NCBI GenBank assembly: GCA_900318255.1
Contig: ONJX01000030.1
Location: 1 to 32,467 of the forward strand
Length of the DNA: 32,467 nt
Source: an uncultured Prevotellaceae bacterium
GTDB taxonomy: Bacteria; Bacteroidota; Bacteroidia; Bacteroidales; Muribaculaceae
Reading direction: 5' to 3'
The notes beneath the pieces were generated by a model. That model ran no database searches. It had not been told where the DNA came from and saw only the letters and a program-made list of their open reading frames with translations. Of the stretch, positions 14,677 through 24,573 are shown in pieces (position 1 is the stretch's first letter; each line of letters opens with the position of its first letter). Made by a program: the position numbers and the translations under genes.

Positions 14677-16851
14677 TTAATTGCCCATCTCGCTGAGGAA
14701 CTTGATGCGCACCAGGCGTATCTCCTCCTCGGTATAATCGTCGCCAAGCTCTTCGATGGCTACCGAGAGGCGGTCGCTGTCGCTCTCTTTGAAATATTCA
14801 AAGATATCTTCCATGTGGTCTTCGTCCATTTCCTCGCGTATGCAATAATCGATGTTGATGCGCGTGCCCGAATAGACTATTGCCTCTATCTCATCGAGCA
14901 TCTTATCAAACTCCAGCCCTCTCGACTGTGCCAAATCTCGCAGGGGCACCTTGCGGTCGATGCTCTGAATCAAAGAGATCTTTAGTTTGCTCTTATTTGC
15001 CACAGTTCTCACGCGCATGTCCTCGGGACGTATAATCTCATTGTCCTCGACATGGCGTTTAATTATCTCGAGGAACTCGGCACCATATCGCTTTGCCTTG
15101 CCAGCACCCACACCAGGAATGTTCTGCAACTCTTCCATAGTGATGGGATAAGTGGTTGCCATCGCCTCGAGCGACGGGTCTTGGAAAATTACGTAAGGTG
15201 GCAACTGGAGTTTTGAGGCGGTCTTCTTGCGCAAGCTCTTGAGGATGCTGAAAAGCTCGCTATCGATGGCGCTGGTGCCTCCTCTCATCTCTTCTTCTTC
15301 CATTGCCGAGAAGTCACGGTCCTCGGCAACCATAAACGACGATGGCGACTCCAGGAAGTCACGACCTCGCTTGGTCACTTTAAGTAACCCATAATTCTCG
15401 ATGTCGCGGTCAATAAATCCTGCAATTATTCCTTGAGTGATCACTGCATTCAAGAACCGCGGGTTTTTATCCTTTTGACAGCCAAACATGTCGATTTTGT
15501 CATGCAGATAAGACTTCACCTCGGTGGTGCGCTCGCCAGTCATCACATCTATCACGTGGTCGGCTTTGAATTTCTCTTTCAGCTTGATAATAGTCTCGAG
15601 TGCGTCGCACAGCTCGTTGCATGCCTCGATGCGCTTGCGAGGATGCAAGCAGTTGTCACAGTTGTGGCAGTTGTCCTCAGGATACTCCTCACCAAAGTAG
15701 TGGAGCAGCGTCTTGCGGCGGCACACCGATGTCTCGGCATAGGACGCCGTCTCGGCAAGAAGCTGCTTGCCTATCTCCTGCTCGGCAACGGGCTTGCCCT
15801 GCATGAACTTGCGCAACTTGTCGAGGTCTTTCTGGGCATAGAACGTGATGCATTGCCCCTCTCCGCCGTCGCGGCCCGCACGGCCAGTCTCCTGATAATA
15901 GCCCTCAAGACTCTTGGGAATATCGTAATGTATTACAAACCTCACATCGGGCTTGTCGATGCCCATGCCAAAGGCGATAGTAGCAACTATCACATCCACA
16001 TCCTCTAGCAAGAATGCGTCTTGGTTGGCCGAGCGTGTGGCACTGTCCATGCCGGCATGATAAGCTAGTGCCTTAATATCATTAACTCTGAGTGTAGTGG
16101 CAAGCTCTTCAACTTTCTTGCGGCTGAGACAATAGATAATCCCCGACTTGCCAGGCATCGATTTTATATACTTGATGATGTCTTTGTCAACATCCTTGGT
16201 CTTAGGCCTTACCTCATAATATAAATTGGTGCGGTTGAACGACGACTTAAACACATTGGCGTCCATGATGCCCAGGTTCTTCTGAATATCGTGTTGTACC
16301 TTGGAAGTCGCGGTAGCTGTCAACGCTATTATTGGCCTAACGCCAATCTCATTGATGAAATGGCGAATGCGACGGTATTCCGGACGAAAGTCATGGCCCC
16401 ATTCCGAGATGCAGTGGGCCTCGTCGATAGCATAGAACGAAATCTTCACGCTTTTGAAGAACTCCAAGTTGTCTTCCTTAGTCAACGACTCGGGAGCCAC
16501 ATAAAGCAGCTTTGTCTTTCCTTCTATTATATCCTCTTTCACCTGGTCAATGGCCTGGCGGTTGAGTGACGAGTTCAGGAAATGTGCTATGCCCTCTTCG
16601 TCGCTGAAGTTGCGCATTGCATCCACCTGATTTTTCATCAGTGAGATAAGTGGTGAGATGACTATAGCAGTTCCTTCCATCAGCAACGATGGCAACTGGT
16701 AGCAAAGCGACTTGCCACCACCTGTGGGCATGAGCACAAAGGTGTTGTGCTCCTCGATAAGGCTGAGCATGATTTGTTCTTGCTGTCCCTTAAATGTGTC
16801 AAAACCAAAGTATTTCTTCAGTGTTGCCACCAACTGATTTCTATCTGCCAT
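14677..16851 (-). CDS. recQ: ATP-dependent DNA helicase RecQ
   Basis: RecQ unwinds DNA 3' to 5' during recombinational repair. The 724-residue protein has Walker A TGGGKS at about 43-48, DEAH at 143-146, the HDFRPEYR aromatic-rich loop region just after it, and motif VI QETGRAGRDG at about 320-329. A zinc site uses Cys377, Cys395, Cys398 and Cys401 before the winged-helix region. An HRDC domain follows at about 525-600 (LQNIPGVGAGKAKRYG). The last roughly 100 residues form an extra helix-turn-helix-like tail (about 635-724), as in many Bacteroidota RecQ proteins. It sits 84 bases after clpX with its own -7 element. Confidence 0.97.
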   Translation of the reverse strand: MADRNQLVATLKKYFGFDTFKGQQEQIMLSLIEEHNTFVLMPTGGGKSLCYQLPSLLMEGTAIVISPLISLMKNQVDAMRNFSDEEGIAHFLNSSLNRQAIDQVKEDIIEGKTKLLYVAPESLTKEDNLEFFKSVKISFYAIDEAHCISEWGHDFRPEYRRIRHFINEIGVRPIIALTATATSKVQHDIQKNLGIMDANVFKSSFNRTNLYYEVRPKTKDVDKDIIKYIKSMPGKSGIIYCLSRKKVEELATTLRVNDIKALAYHAGMDSATRSANQDAFLLEDVDVIVATIAFGMGIDKPDVRFVIHYDIPKSLEGYYQETGRAGRDGGEGQCITFYAQKDLDKLRKFMQGKPVAEQEIGKQLLAETASYAETSVCRRKTLLHYFGEEYPEDNCHNCDNCLHPRKRIEACNELCDALETIIKLKEKFKADHVIDVMTGERTTEVKSYLHDKIDMFGCQKDKNPRFLNAVITQGIIAGFIDRDIENYGLLKVTKRGRDFLESPSSFMVAEDRDFSAMEEEEMRGGTSAIDSELFSILKSLRKKTASKLQLPPYVIFQDPSLEAMATTYPITMEELQNIPGVGAGKAKRYGAEFLEIIKRHVEDNEIIRPEDMRVRTVANKSKLKISLIQSIDRKVPLRDLAQSRGLEFDKMLDEIEAIVYSGTRINIDYCIREEMDEDHMEDIFEYFKESDSDRLSVAIEELGDDYTEEEIRLVRIKFLSEMGN

Positions 16852-16887
16852 AGTCTTAAGGTTTTTCGGGTTTCTGGTTTTTCGTTA

Positions 16888-16919
16888 CAAATATAAAAAA
16901 TATTATTTAATTGGCGAAA
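16888..16919 (-). promoter_or_regulatory. Probable recQ promoter
   Basis: On the minus strand TATATTTG (complement of 16888-16895) is an exact TAnnTTTG -7 element, 36 bases before the recQ ATG. TTTC (complement of 16916-16919) lies 20 bases upstream in the -33 position, one mismatch from TTTG. Confidence 0.6.
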
Positions 16920-16935
16920 AATAATTTTGTTTTTT

Positions 16936-18171
16936 TTACAATGATGATGCAATTATTGCGAAATTAGACTTGTCGAGCTGCTCACGTGCATAATCTAAGG
17001 TGAGCTCAAACTTCTTCTTTTTGGTAGATGGATAATTATACATAGCATCCATCATGATGGTCTCGAATATCGAACGCAGTCCACGAGCTCCAAGCTTATA
17101 CTCGATGGCTTTGTCAACAATGAAGTCGAGAGCGTCGTCGGTAACACTAAACTTGATGCCATCCATTTTCATGAGCTTCTCGTACTGGCGTACTATAGCA
17201 TTCTTTGGCTCTACAAGGATGCGACGCAATGCCTCACGGTCGAGGGGCTCAAGATTGGTGACTACTGGCAGGCGGCCTATGATCTCGGGTATCAAGCCAT
17301 AGGAACGCAGGTCTTGGGGAGCAACATAATGCAGCAATTTGTCCTGCTCGGCCTTGCTGACGTGATTACCGGCTCCATAGCCCACCACATGAGTGTTGAG
17401 GCGCATAGCAATCTTGCGCTCTATGCCCTCGAAGGCCCCACCGCAAATGAAGAGTATATTTTTAGTGTCAACAGCTATCATCTTCTGCTCAGGATGCTTG
17501 CGACCACCTTGTGGGGGAACATTCACCACCGAGCCTTCAAGCAGCTTCAACAAGCCTTGCTGCACACCCTCACCACTCACATCGCGCGTAATGGAGGGGT
17601 TATCGCTCTTGCGGGCTATCTTGTCAATCTCATCAATGAAGACAATGCCACGCTCGGCCTCGGCCACATTGTAGTCGCAAGCGGCCAGCAACCTAACCAG
17701 CAGGCTCTCAATATCCTCACCCACATAGCCAGCCTCGGTAAGCACCGTGGCATCTACGATAGCAAAGGGCACTTTGAGCAGCTTGGCAATGGTTTTAGCA
17801 AGCAATGTCTTGCCTGTGCCAGTGGGCCCCACAATTATGATGTTAGACTTCTCTATATCCACATCATCTTTGCTCTGCGACAGGCGTTTATAATGGTTAT
17901 ATACCGCCACCGAGAGATATTTCTTGGCACTCTCCTGCCCTATCACATACTCATCGAGGTATTCCTTAATCTGTATGGGTTTGGGAATTTGATCCAGATT
18001 AATGTCGTCGAGCGCAGCCATTTCGTTCTTGCCGAGCTGCTCTTTAACAATATTGTGAGCCATCTCGGCGCAATCGTTGCAAATGCAGCCATTATACCCT
18101 GGCATCATGAGCTTCACCTCATTCTCGGTGCGCCCACAAAAGCTGCATCTCATTACTTCTTTCTTTGCCAT
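16936..18171 (-). CDS. clpX: ClpX, ATPase subunit of the ClpXP protease
   Basis: ClpX unfolds substrates and feeds them to ClpP. The 411-residue protein has the N-terminal zinc-binding domain (Cys9, Cys12, Cys31, Cys34), Walker A GPTGTGKT at 115-122, Walker B VFIDEIDK, and a C-terminal AAA+ small domain with GARGLRSI. I chose the ATG at 18171 ([10 protein letters not shown]) because it gives the normal ClpX start just before the zinc domain. The frame stays open further upstream, but that would overlap the clpP end. It starts 25 bases after clpP stops, so the two form an operon. Confidence 0.97.
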   Translation of the reverse strand: MAKKEVMRCSFCGRTENEVKLMMPGYNGCICNDCAEMAHNIVKEQLGKNEMAALDDINLDQIPKPIQIKEYLDEYVIGQESAKKYLSVAVYNHYKRLSQSKDDVDIEKSNIIIVGPTGTGKTLLAKTIAKLLKVPFAIVDATVLTEAGYVGEDIESLLVRLLAACDYNVAEAERGIVFIDEIDKIARKSDNPSITRDVSGEGVQQGLLKLLEGSVVNVPPQGGRKHPEQKMIAVDTKNILFICGGAFEGIERKIAMRLNTHVVGYGAGNHVSKAEQDKLLHYVAPQDLRSYGLIPEIIGRLPVVTNLEPLDREALRRILVEPKNAIVRQYEKLMKMDGIKFSVTDDALDFIVDKAIEYKLGARGLRSIFETIMMDAMYNYPSTKKKKFELTLDYAREQLDKSNFAIIASSL

Positions 18172-18196
18172 AAGAAAAAAATGGTTCTCAAAACAA

Positions 18197-18871
18197 TTAT
18201 TTAGATTTCTCGAGCACCTTGTCAATCATGCCATAGTCAAGAGCTTCCTGCGAGGTCATCCAGTAGTCACGGTCGCTGTCGGCATACACCTTGTCGTAAG
18301 GCTGACCCGAGTGATTAGAGATGATGGTGTAAAGCTCTTCCTTGAGTTTCTGAATCTCGCGAGCAGTAATCTCAATATCAGAGGCCTGACCTTGAATGCC
18401 TCCCATGGGCTGGTGTATCATCACGCGGCTGTGCTTGAGGGCATAGCGCTTGCCTTTCTCACCAGCGACCAATAGAATGGCTGCCATCGATGCCGCCATG
18501 CCGGTGCAGATGGTGGTAACATCGCTCTGGATATACTGCATGGTGTCATAAATTCCTAGACCTGCATACACCGAGCCACCAGGCGAGTTGATATAGATTG
18601 ACACGTCCTTGCCGGGGTCGGCGCTGTCGAGGTACAGAAGCTGAGCCTGGATCACATTGGCAGTGTAATCGTCGATTTGAGTGCCAAGGAAAATGATGCG
18701 ATCCATCATCAGTCGTGAGAACACGTCCATTTGGGCCACATTCAACTTGCGCTCCTCAATGATAGTGGGTGAGATATAACTGCTCTCAATCGTTGATTGA
18801 GCATACTGATCAAGTGCTAAACCATTCATTCCCAAATGATTTACCGCAAAATTTCTAAAGTCGTTTTTCAT
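18197..18871 (-). CDS. clpP: ClpP protease subunit
   Basis: ClpP is the serine-protease chamber of ClpXP. With the ATG at 18871 the protein has 224 residues. The catalytic triad is Ser128 (in GMAASMA), His153 (in MIHQP) and Asp202 (in SDRDYW). The SPGGS oxyanion region is at about 96-100. The frame remains open to 19045, but that extension is Lys-rich, reads through the tig terminator and the clpP -7 element, and would be unlike any ClpP. It is followed closely by clpX. Confidence 0.97.
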   Translation of the reverse strand: MKNDFRNFAVNHLGMNGLALDQYAQSTIESSYISPTIIEERKLNVAQMDVFSRLMMDRIIFLGTQIDDYTANVIQAQLLYLDSADPGKDVSIYINSPGGSVYAGLGIYDTMQYIQSDVTTICTGMAASMAAILLVAGEKGKRYALKHSRVMIHQPMGGIQGQASDIEITAREIQKLKEELYTIISNHSGQPYDKVYADSDRDYWMTSQEALDYGMIDKVLEKSK

Positions 18872-18901
18872 TTTTCTCTTTTGTTTTGTTGATTTTATTT
18901 T

Positions 18902-18909
18902 CAAAGTTA
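18902..18909 (-). promoter_or_regulatory. Probable clpP -7 element
   Basis: On the minus strand TAACTTTG (complement of 18902-18909) matches TAnnTTTG, 31 bases before the clpP start and downstream of the tig terminator. A TTTG lies 16 bases further upstream, shorter than the usual 19-21, so the -33 part is uncertain. Confidence 0.5.
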
Positions 18910-18964
18910 GTAATTTTTTCGCAGACAAACTAATTTTCAACTTTTTTTTAATAGTTTTTTCAAC

Positions 18965-19001
18965 AAAAAAAAGAAAAAGCTGAATTCTTAAAAAATTCAG
19001 C
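18965..19001 (-). terminator. Terminator of tig
   Basis: GCTGAATT (18979-18986) pairs with AATTCAGC (18994-19001) around a 7-base loop. On the minus strand it is followed by TTTTTC and a long T-run (complement of 18965-18978). It lies 28 bases after the tig stop and separates tig from clpP. Confidence 0.85.
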
Positions 19002-19028
19002 CTTCCCTTAATTGTCGAGTACCGACTA

Positions 19029-20384
19029 TCACTTCTTCTCCTCAAAGAGCTTATTGAACTCCTCTACAGTAACGCTCTTCTCGGTGAGCGACACATTGTC
19101 ACGGATAGTGGCATACACTTTGTCCTCAAAGGCACGGCGGCTTATTTCACGGGAATAGTCCTTGTTCTCCATCAGCTCGCCAGCATAGCGGTCAAGGGTC
19201 TCCTCAGGAACATTGCCAATGCCATACTGTGCAAACTGCTGTGACGCAAAAATGCGAGCAAGACGCATCTGGTCCTCTTTCTCGATTTTCACGTCATAAG
19301 CCTTGGCGATTTTCTCTTTTATGAGTTGCCACACTATCTCCTCGCGGGTGCGGGGATACTCTTCCTCAATCTTAGTGACATCCACATCTTTGTTGGTTGA
19401 GAGCAGATATTGTTTCAAGAACTCGTCAGGGAGCTCCAGGTCGCCCACTTTCTTCTTGAGCACGGTCTCGGCATCGATGGTGAAGCGATAGTTGCTGTCG
19501 CTCTTGAGCTGCCCAGCGAGCATCTCTTTGATCTTAGCCAAGTAATCTTCCTCGCTCTTGGCAACGTCTTTACCAAGCACCATGTCATAGAGCTCTTGAC
19601 CCATCTCGGCGTCTTTGTTCACAAGAATCTCACCCACCTTGAAGGTGAAGTTGCTCTTCACATCGGCTTTGTCTTTATCCACGGCAAGCATAGCTGCCAG
19701 CTCAGTGATGTTGCCACCAGCTGCCTTATGAGGATTGATAGTCACCTCATCGTCAACTTTGAGGTCAATGAGCTTAGCCTTCTCGGCATCGTCCTTCAAA
19801 TATTTTGGAGAAATTATTGTTCTCTCAACCTTGATGCCGTCTTCCTTGACGGTGCCGTCCTCGTTAAGCTCAGTCAGTGAGCCACGCAGCAGGGCGTCCT
19901 CGGTAGATACCTCACCAGGAACTTGAGTGCCAAAACGCTTCTTGTACGCCTCATTCTGCTTGTCAACCATCTCCTGGCTAACCTCAATGTTATAGTAAGG
20001 CACTTTCACGCGCTTGTCGAGCTTGAGCTCAAACTCTGGAGCAAAGCCGAGGTCAAACTTGAAAGAGAAATCTTTCTCATTGACCAAATCCACTTTAGTG
20101 TCTTTCGACAGCATGGGCTCACCCAGCAAGTCAATGTTGTTGTTGCGAATGTAGTTGCTTAACTCGCGGCTAACAATGTCATCTACCACCTCGGCAGTTA
20201 CTTGACCGCCATAATGCTTCTTGAGCAAACTTGCTGGCACGTGACCAGGACGGAAGCCTTTCAAGGGACGAGTACGACCCAGGGCTGATAATTGCTTCTT
20301 AACTTCGGCTTGATAATCTTCTTCAACTAACGATATCGTGAGCACACCTGTCACGTTACCGGTCTTGTCTAATGTTACGTTCAT
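19029..20384 (-). CDS. tig: Trigger factor, ribosome-associated chaperone
   Basis: Trigger factor sits at the ribosome exit tunnel and shields nascent chains. The 451-residue protein has the ribosome-binding loop GFRPGHVP at 43-50 (the family signature GFRxGxxP), a middle region where the FKBP-type isomerase domain lies in other bacteria (about 150-250, here diverged, so isomerase activity is doubtful), and a long helical C-terminal arm domain. Length is normal. It is the first of the tig-clpP-clpX group conserved in bacteria, but a terminator and a new -7 element suggest that clpPX can be expressed apart from it. A good promoter lies 58-90 bases upstream. Confidence 0.95.
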   Translation of the reverse strand: MNVTLDKTGNVTGVLTISLVEEDYQAEVKKQLSALGRTRPLKGFRPGHVPASLLKKHYGGQVTAEVVDDIVSRELSNYIRNNNIDLLGEPMLSKDTKVDLVNEKDFSFKFDLGFAPEFELKLDKRVKVPYYNIEVSQEMVDKQNEAYKKRFGTQVPGEVSTEDALLRGSLTELNEDGTVKEDGIKVERTIISPKYLKDDAEKAKLIDLKVDDEVTINPHKAAGGNITELAAMLAVDKDKADVKSNFTFKVGEILVNKDAEMGQELYDMVLGKDVAKSEEDYLAKIKEMLAGQLKSDSNYRFTIDAETVLKKKVGDLELPDEFLKQYLLSTNKDVDVTKIEEEYPRTREEIVWQLIKEKIAKAYDVKIEKEDQMRLARIFASQQFAQYGIGNVPEETLDRYAGELMENKDYSREISRRAFEDKVYATIRDNVSLTEKSVTVEEFNKLFEEKK

Positions 20385-20442
20385 TTCTCTTTTTTATAAT
20401 CTAGATATTTTGCTTTTTTATTGTTTCATGTTTTTGAGCGTG

Positions 20443-20473
20443 CAAAATTACTGCAAATACATTGAATTACAAA
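20443..20473 (-). promoter_or_regulatory. Promoter of tig
   Basis: On the minus strand TTTG (complement of 20470-20473) is followed after 19 bases by TAATTTTG (complement of 20443-20450). Both boxes match the Bacteroidota promoter exactly. Confidence 0.75.
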
Positions 20474-20522
20474 ATGAAAAGCAAAGTTTTTAAATTTTAT
20501 TACCTATTTCAGAAAAAGATGC

Positions 20523-20566
20523 AAAAAAATGAGCCCCACGGCATTCATCGCCTGCCATGGGGCTCA
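20523..20566 (-). terminator. Terminator of dnaK
   Basis: TGAGCCCCA (20530-20538) and TGGGGCTCA (20558-20566) form a 9-bp stem. One mismatch and a second 4-bp stem (GGCA at 20540-20543 with TGCC at 20553-20556) extend it. On the minus strand seven T residues follow. This is the strongest terminator in the window. Confidence 0.92.
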
Positions 20567-20586
20567 ATATTTATTTATGGTGAGTT

Positions 20587-22542
20587 TTAAACTTCCTCAT
20601 AGGGGACGTCTTGCGCATTGTTGCCACCCTGGTTGCCGCCTTGTGGGCCTGCTCCTGGGTTGCCACCAAAGCCTGCGGCGCCTGGATCAAAGCCAGCTGC
20701 ACCGGGGTTGAAGCCAGCACCTTGACCGCCTTGTGCTCCACCTGCCTGGTTATACATCTGCTGCGATGCCTCGTGGAAGATTGCCTCCAGCTCTTTCATT
20801 GCCACGTCGATGGCATCGATGTCCTGATTCTTGTGGGCCTCTTTGAGTTTAGCGATAGCTGCCTCAATCTGGCTCTTCTTGTCGGCCGGGAGTTTGTCAC
20901 CCAGGTCTTTCAGGCTCTTCTCGGTTTGGAAGATCATAGCGTCGGCCTGGTTGATCTTGTCGATGCGCTCTTTCTCCTTGGCATCGGCAGCGGCGTTAGC
21001 GCTAGCCTCGTCCTTCATGCGCTGAATCTCGGCGTCGCTCAAGCCACTAGAGGCTTCGATGCGTATGCTCTGCTCCTTGCCGGTAGCCTTATCCTTGGCG
21101 CTCACGTTCATGATGCCGTTAGCGTCAACCTCAAAGGTCACCTCAATCTGTGGAATGCCACGAGGAGCGGGAGCAATGCCGTCGAGGTGGAACATACCCA
21201 GAGTCTTGCAGTCGCGGGCCATGGGACGCTCACCTTGCAGCACGTGAATCTCAACGCTAGGCTGGTTGTCGGCAGCGGTCGAGAACACTTGGCTCTTGCG
21301 AGTTGGGATAGTGGTGTTAGCATCGATGAGCTTAGTCATCACGCCACCCAGAGTCTCAATACCCACGCTCAGAGGCACAACATCGAGCAGCAGCACGTCT
21401 TTCACGTCACCGCTAAGCACGCCACCTTGAATTGCAGCGCCCACAGCTACCACCTCATCGGGGTTCACGCCCTTAGATGGAGCTTTGCCAAAGAAGCGCT
21501 CCACAATCTGCTGGATGGCAGGAATTCGGGTAGAGCCACCCACGAGGATCACCTCGTTGATGTCGCTTGCGCTCAAACCTGCGTCGCGCAGTGCCTGCTC
21601 GCAAGGCTTGATGGTGGCCTGGATGAGGTCGTCGCACAGCTGCTCAAACTTAGCGCGGCTCAAGGTCTTTACCAAGTGCTTGGGAATACCGTTAACCGGC
21701 ATGATGTAAGGCAGGTTGATCTCGGTGCTCATAGAGCTCGACAGTTCAATCTTGGCCTTCTCGGCAGCCTCTTTCAAGCGTTGCAGGGCCATTGGATCCT
21801 TGCGCAGGTCTATGCCCTCGTCGCGCTGGAACTCCTCGGCCAGCCAGTTGATGATGCGCTGGTCAAAGTCATCGCCACCCAAGTGAGTGTCGCCGTTGGT
21901 CGATTTCACCTCAAACACGCCGTCGCCCAGCTCCAGGATAGAAATATCAAATGTGCCACCACCCAGGTCAAACACAGCGATGCGTTTGTCGCTCTGGTCT
22001 TTGTCGAGGCCGTAAGCAAGAGCGGCAGCAGTAGGCTCGTTCACGATGCGCTGCACGTTAAGTCCGGCAATCTCGCCAGCCTCTTTTGTAGCCTTACGCT
22101 GAGAGTCGTTGAAGTAGGCTGGCACGGTAATAACAGCGTCAGTAACTGTAGTTCCCAGGTAGTCCTCGGCGGTCTTCTTCATCTTTTGGAGAATCATTGC
22201 CGAGATCTCTTGTGGAGTGTATTGACGACCGTCAATCTCCACACGGGGCTGATTGTTGCCGTTGTTCACCACCTTATAAGGAACACGCTCAGTCTCTTTA
22301 AGAGTCTGGTCATAGGTCTCACCCATGAAACGCTTGATAGAATAGACTGTGCGGGTGGGGTTGGTGATTGCCTGACGCTTGGCAGGGTCACCCACTTTAC
22401 GTTCGCCGCCGTCAACAAAAGCCACCACGCTCGGGGTGGTGTTGCGGCCTTCACTGTTAGGAATTACAACCGGGTTCTTACCCTCGAGTACCGAAACACA
22501 CGAGTTGGTTGTTCCCAAATCAATACCAATAATTTTTCCCAT
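20587..22542 (-). CDS. dnaK: Hsp70 chaperone DnaK
   Basis: DnaK folds and refolds proteins in an ATP cycle with DnaJ and GrpE. The 651-residue protein has the phosphate loop [11 protein letters not shown] at 4-14, the [13 protein letters not shown] segment, the [12 protein letters not shown] loop, and the substrate-binding domain from about 395 with the [14 protein letters not shown] linker. A Gly/Gln/Asn-rich tail (about 605-645) ends in YEEV. Neither dnaJ nor grpE is adjacent. The coding strand is strongly biased toward a few codons, as expected of a highly expressed gene, and this bias creates a very long antisense open frame that should be ignored. It is transcribed alone, divergent from the secreted protein gene at 22785. 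I did not find a convincing promoter. Confidence 0.98.
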   Translation of the reverse strand: MGKIIGIDLGTTNSCVSVLEGKNPVVIPNSEGRNTTPSVVAFVDGGERKVGDPAKRQAITNPTRTVYSIKRFMGETYDQTLKETERVPYKVVNNGNNQPRVEIDGRQYTPQEISAMILQKMKKTAEDYLGTTVTDAVITVPAYFNDSQRKATKEAGEIAGLNVQRIVNEPTAAALAYGLDKDQSDKRIAVFDLGGGTFDISILELGDGVFEVKSTNGDTHLGGDDFDQRIINWLAEEFQRDEGIDLRKDPMALQRLKEAAEKAKIELSSSMSTEINLPYIMPVNGIPKHLVKTLSRAKFEQLCDDLIQATIKPCEQALRDAGLSASDINEVILVGGSTRIPAIQQIVERFFGKAPSKGVNPDEVVAVGAAIQGGVLSGDVKDVLLLDVVPLSVGIETLGGVMTKLIDANTTIPTRKSQVFSTAADNQPSVEIHVLQGERPMARDCKTLGMFHLDGIAPAPRGIPQIEVTFEVDANGIMNVSAKDKATGKEQSIRIEASSGLSDAEIQRMKDEASANAAADAKEKERIDKINQADAMIFQTEKSLKDLGDKLPADKKSQIEAAIAKLKEAHKNQDIDAIDVAMKELEAIFHEASQQMYNQAGGAQGGQGAGFNPGAAGFDPGAAGFGGNPGAGPQGGNQGGNNAQDVPYEEV

Positions 22543-22718
22543 AATAGTATATCTTTTTTGTTAATAATTCAAGTCTCACGGCTGCCACTTGCAGCTCGTC
22601 ACCTCGCTAATAAACAAATTCCGTGCCAAAAAAAATACTGACACTTATGGGAAACAAAAATGCAAAAGAGTGACAAAACCTGCCACCATGTCACTTTTTG
22701 GTGAAAATATTATTCTTA

Positions 22719-22750
22719 TTTGCATTGATGAAATAAAAGCACTACCTTTG
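22719..22750 (+). promoter_or_regulatory. Promoter of the secreted protein gene
   Basis: TTTG (22719-22722) is followed after 20 bases by TACCTTTG (22743-22750), an exact match to both boxes of the Bacteroidota promoter. It lies 34 bases before the ATG at 22785. Confidence 0.78.
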
Positions 22751-22784
22751 TAAATATATTATCACCCTTAAAAACATCACAATT

Positions 22785-23933
22785 ATGAAACGTTTTATTC
22801 TCCTAACGATGCTGCTGGCGATGCTGCTGCCTGCTGTGGCACAAAAATCGCAAAAACAAAAAGACATATATTATGCCGCGTTTGCCGATGTGCTAAAAAG
22901 CGCCAACGATTTAGTTGATGGAGCCGAAAAGGCTTACTGTTATGTCCTGAATGACTTTGACAATGACGGCATTGATGAGCTAGTGATTGCCGATGCCAAC
23001 AAATTGAAGACTGTGTACAAAATTATCAACGGAAAAGTACAGATTATCAGTCCTAAATTCACAATTAACGATGACTCATTGTACTGGTGTAATATAGAAG
23101 ACTTCTATGTGAATTCAGAGGCCGACCGCAGCAAAGACATCACCGTGCGGCATCACCCCATGTTTGCCTATGACATCAACATTGCCAAAAACCAGTTCAC
23201 TGTTCCTGGTGATGTGGCGAATGAAGAGCCAGTGATGAAATCTGTCACCTACGACCGAATGGTGTTCAAGCCCCATGTGGGAAACATCCATTTTGTTAAA
23301 GCCCAGAATGGCAGTTACTACAGTGATGGCACAAAAATAGATCTGGGCAAGTGCTACACCTACGCTCTCAACGATGCAGCCATGACAAAGAAAATGTTCC
23401 GCGGCTACAACAAGGACAATGCCGTGCCTATAATAGTGCCACAAGCATGGCTCAAAGACCATACTCCGCTGCAGTTCACTCGATATTTGAGTGGTGAGAA
23501 AAAACCAAAAGTTGATGCCCGCGAGCGCAAAATCATTGAGCAATACTATGGCGGCAACTATAAAATCCGCAAGATTGAGTGGGTCGCTACGTGCCAAGAA
23601 AAGAACCGCTCGTTCTACAATGTCATTTTCCAACCCCGAAAAGTACAAATTCTCGTGGCTTTTGTGTGCTTGGAGAATGGGAAAGTGGTGTCAACTCAAA
23701 ACCGCTGGTGGGAACAGGACAAACAATTCACCAATTCAACGCAAATAGGCCCCGACATCGATGAACTGTTTGCATTCATGCCTGAAATTATGGTCATCGC
23801 CGACACAAAGGCCGGGATGGAACTCTACGTGCGTTATCACTCGCTTGAGGGAACGCACTACGATATTTGGAGAGAGGTCGCCGACCAGTGGATGGTGATT
23901 CAGGTTGGCTACCACTATATTATGGCTTATTAA
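22785..23933 (+). CDS. Secreted protein of unknown function with a DxDxDG calcium-type loop
   Basis: I do not recognise the family of this 382-residue protein. A signal peptide covers 1-19 (MKRFILLTMLLAMLLPAVA). At 57-65 there is NDFDNDGIDE, an EF-hand-like or FG-GAP-like loop (Asp57, Asp59, Asp61, Glu65) that usually binds calcium; the residues after it (LVIAD) fit a beta-propeller blade. A second similar, weaker stretch (ALNDAAMTKK) is not convincing. The rest is rich in aromatic residues and beta strands and has no lipobox, so it is probably periplasmic or exported. It has a well-matched promoter and its own terminator, and is divergent from dnaK. No neighbour hints at its role. Confidence 0.85.
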   Translation: MKRFILLTMLLAMLLPAVAQKSQKQKDIYYAAFADVLKSANDLVDGAEKAYCYVLNDFDNDGIDELVIADANKLKTVYKIINGKVQIISPKFTINDDSLYWCNIEDFYVNSEADRSKDITVRHHPMFAYDINIAKNQFTVPGDVANEEPVMKSVTYDRMVFKPHVGNIHFVKAQNGSYYSDGTKIDLGKCYTYALNDAAMTKKMFRGYNKDNAVPIIVPQAWLKDHTPLQFTRYLSGEKKPKVDARERKIIEQYYGGNYKIRKIEWVATCQEKNRSFYNVIFQPRKVQILVAFVCLENGKVVSTQNRWWEQDKQFTNSTQIGPDIDELFAFMPEIMVIADTKAGMELYVRYHSLEGTHYDIWREVADQWMVIQVGYHYIMAY

Positions 23934-23966
23934 AAGACTTCAAGAAACAACAGTTTTAGTCTCCAT

Positions 23967-24013
23967 CTCGCGCTGTAACTAACAAAAAACATCAAGTTAT
24001 AGCGCGAGTTTTT
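23967..24013 (+). terminator. Terminator of the secreted protein gene
   Basis: CTCGCGCTGTAACT (23967-23980) pairs with AGTTATAGCGCGAG (23995-24008) with one mismatch around a 14-base A-rich loop, followed by TTTTT. It lies 33 bases after the stop. Confidence 0.88.
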
Positions 24014-24087
24014 CTCACATGAGTATTCCTATTTCAATTTTCACAAAGATTATACATTCATTACACATTATATAAATAAAATTTTTG

Positions 24088-24095
24088 TACCTTTG
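24088..24095 (+). promoter_or_regulatory. Probable -7 element of the propionate operon
   Basis: TACCTTTG matches TAnnTTTG and lies 61 bases before the mce ATG. The 5' leader would be about 55 bases and AT-rich. No TTTG is found at the proper upstream distance. Confidence 0.5.
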
Positions 24096-24156
24096 CACGT
24101 CTTTTTAGGCGACTATTAATTAACTTATAATATAAACTATTTATTAACAAACTGTT

Positions 24157-24573
24157 ATGAACATTTCACACATCGAACACGTTGGTATAGCAGTCACTAG
24201 CCTTGACGAGGCTATACCTTTCTACGAGAAATTCCTGGGTTTCAAATGCTATGCTATCGAGGAGGTTGAGGACCAGCACGTGCGCACCGCTTTCTTCAAA
24301 GTGGGCGAGACAAAGATTGAGTTGCTTGAGGCTACCAGTCCCGAGAGCGCTATCGCCAAGTTCATTGAGAAGAATGGTGGCCGTGGCGGCATCCAGCACA
24401 TCGCTTTCTGTGTTGAAGACGGCGTTGCTGGCGCCCTCCAGGAGATTCAAGACAAGGAAGGCCGTGTACTCGACAAGGCACCTCGCAAGGGCGCCGAGGG
24501 CCTGAATATCGCCTTTGTTCACCCCAAGACTTCGGCCGGCGCGCTGGTTGAACTCTGCGAGCATCCCGAATAA
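24157..24573 (+). CDS. mce: Methylmalonyl-CoA epimerase
   Basis: The enzyme interconverts (R)- and (S)-methylmalonyl-CoA so that the product of methylmalonyl-CoA mutase can be decarboxylated. The 138-residue protein is a vicinal-oxygen-chelate fold of two repeats. Likely metal ligands are His8 (in IEHVG), Glu55 (in KIELLE), His81 (in GIQHIAF) and Glu132 (in LVELCEHP). Length is normal. It is the first gene of a plus-strand cluster with mmdA, an OadG-like subunit, the biotin carrier and mmdB, which together make propionyl-CoA. A 155-base gap filled with tandem words separates it from mmdA. Confidence 0.96.
   Translation: MNISHIEHVGIAVTSLDEAIPFYEKFLGFKCYAIEEVEDQHVRTAFFKVGETKIELLEATSPESAIAKFIEKNGGRGGIQHIAFCVEDGVAGALQEIQDKEGRVLDKAPRKGAEGLNIAFVHPKTSAGALVELCEHPE

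Noticed and set aside
18197..19045. ClpP with a 58-residue N-terminal extension
   Set aside because: The extension runs through the tig terminator and the clpP -7 element and is a Lys/Leu-rich translation of AT-rich DNA. The ATG at 18871 gives a normal ClpP.
20611..22641. Very long plus-strand open frame of 676 codons opposite dnaK
   Set aside because: It mirrors dnaK, whose biased codons remove stops from the opposite strand. Its product is rich in His, Leu and Val with no recognisable domain.
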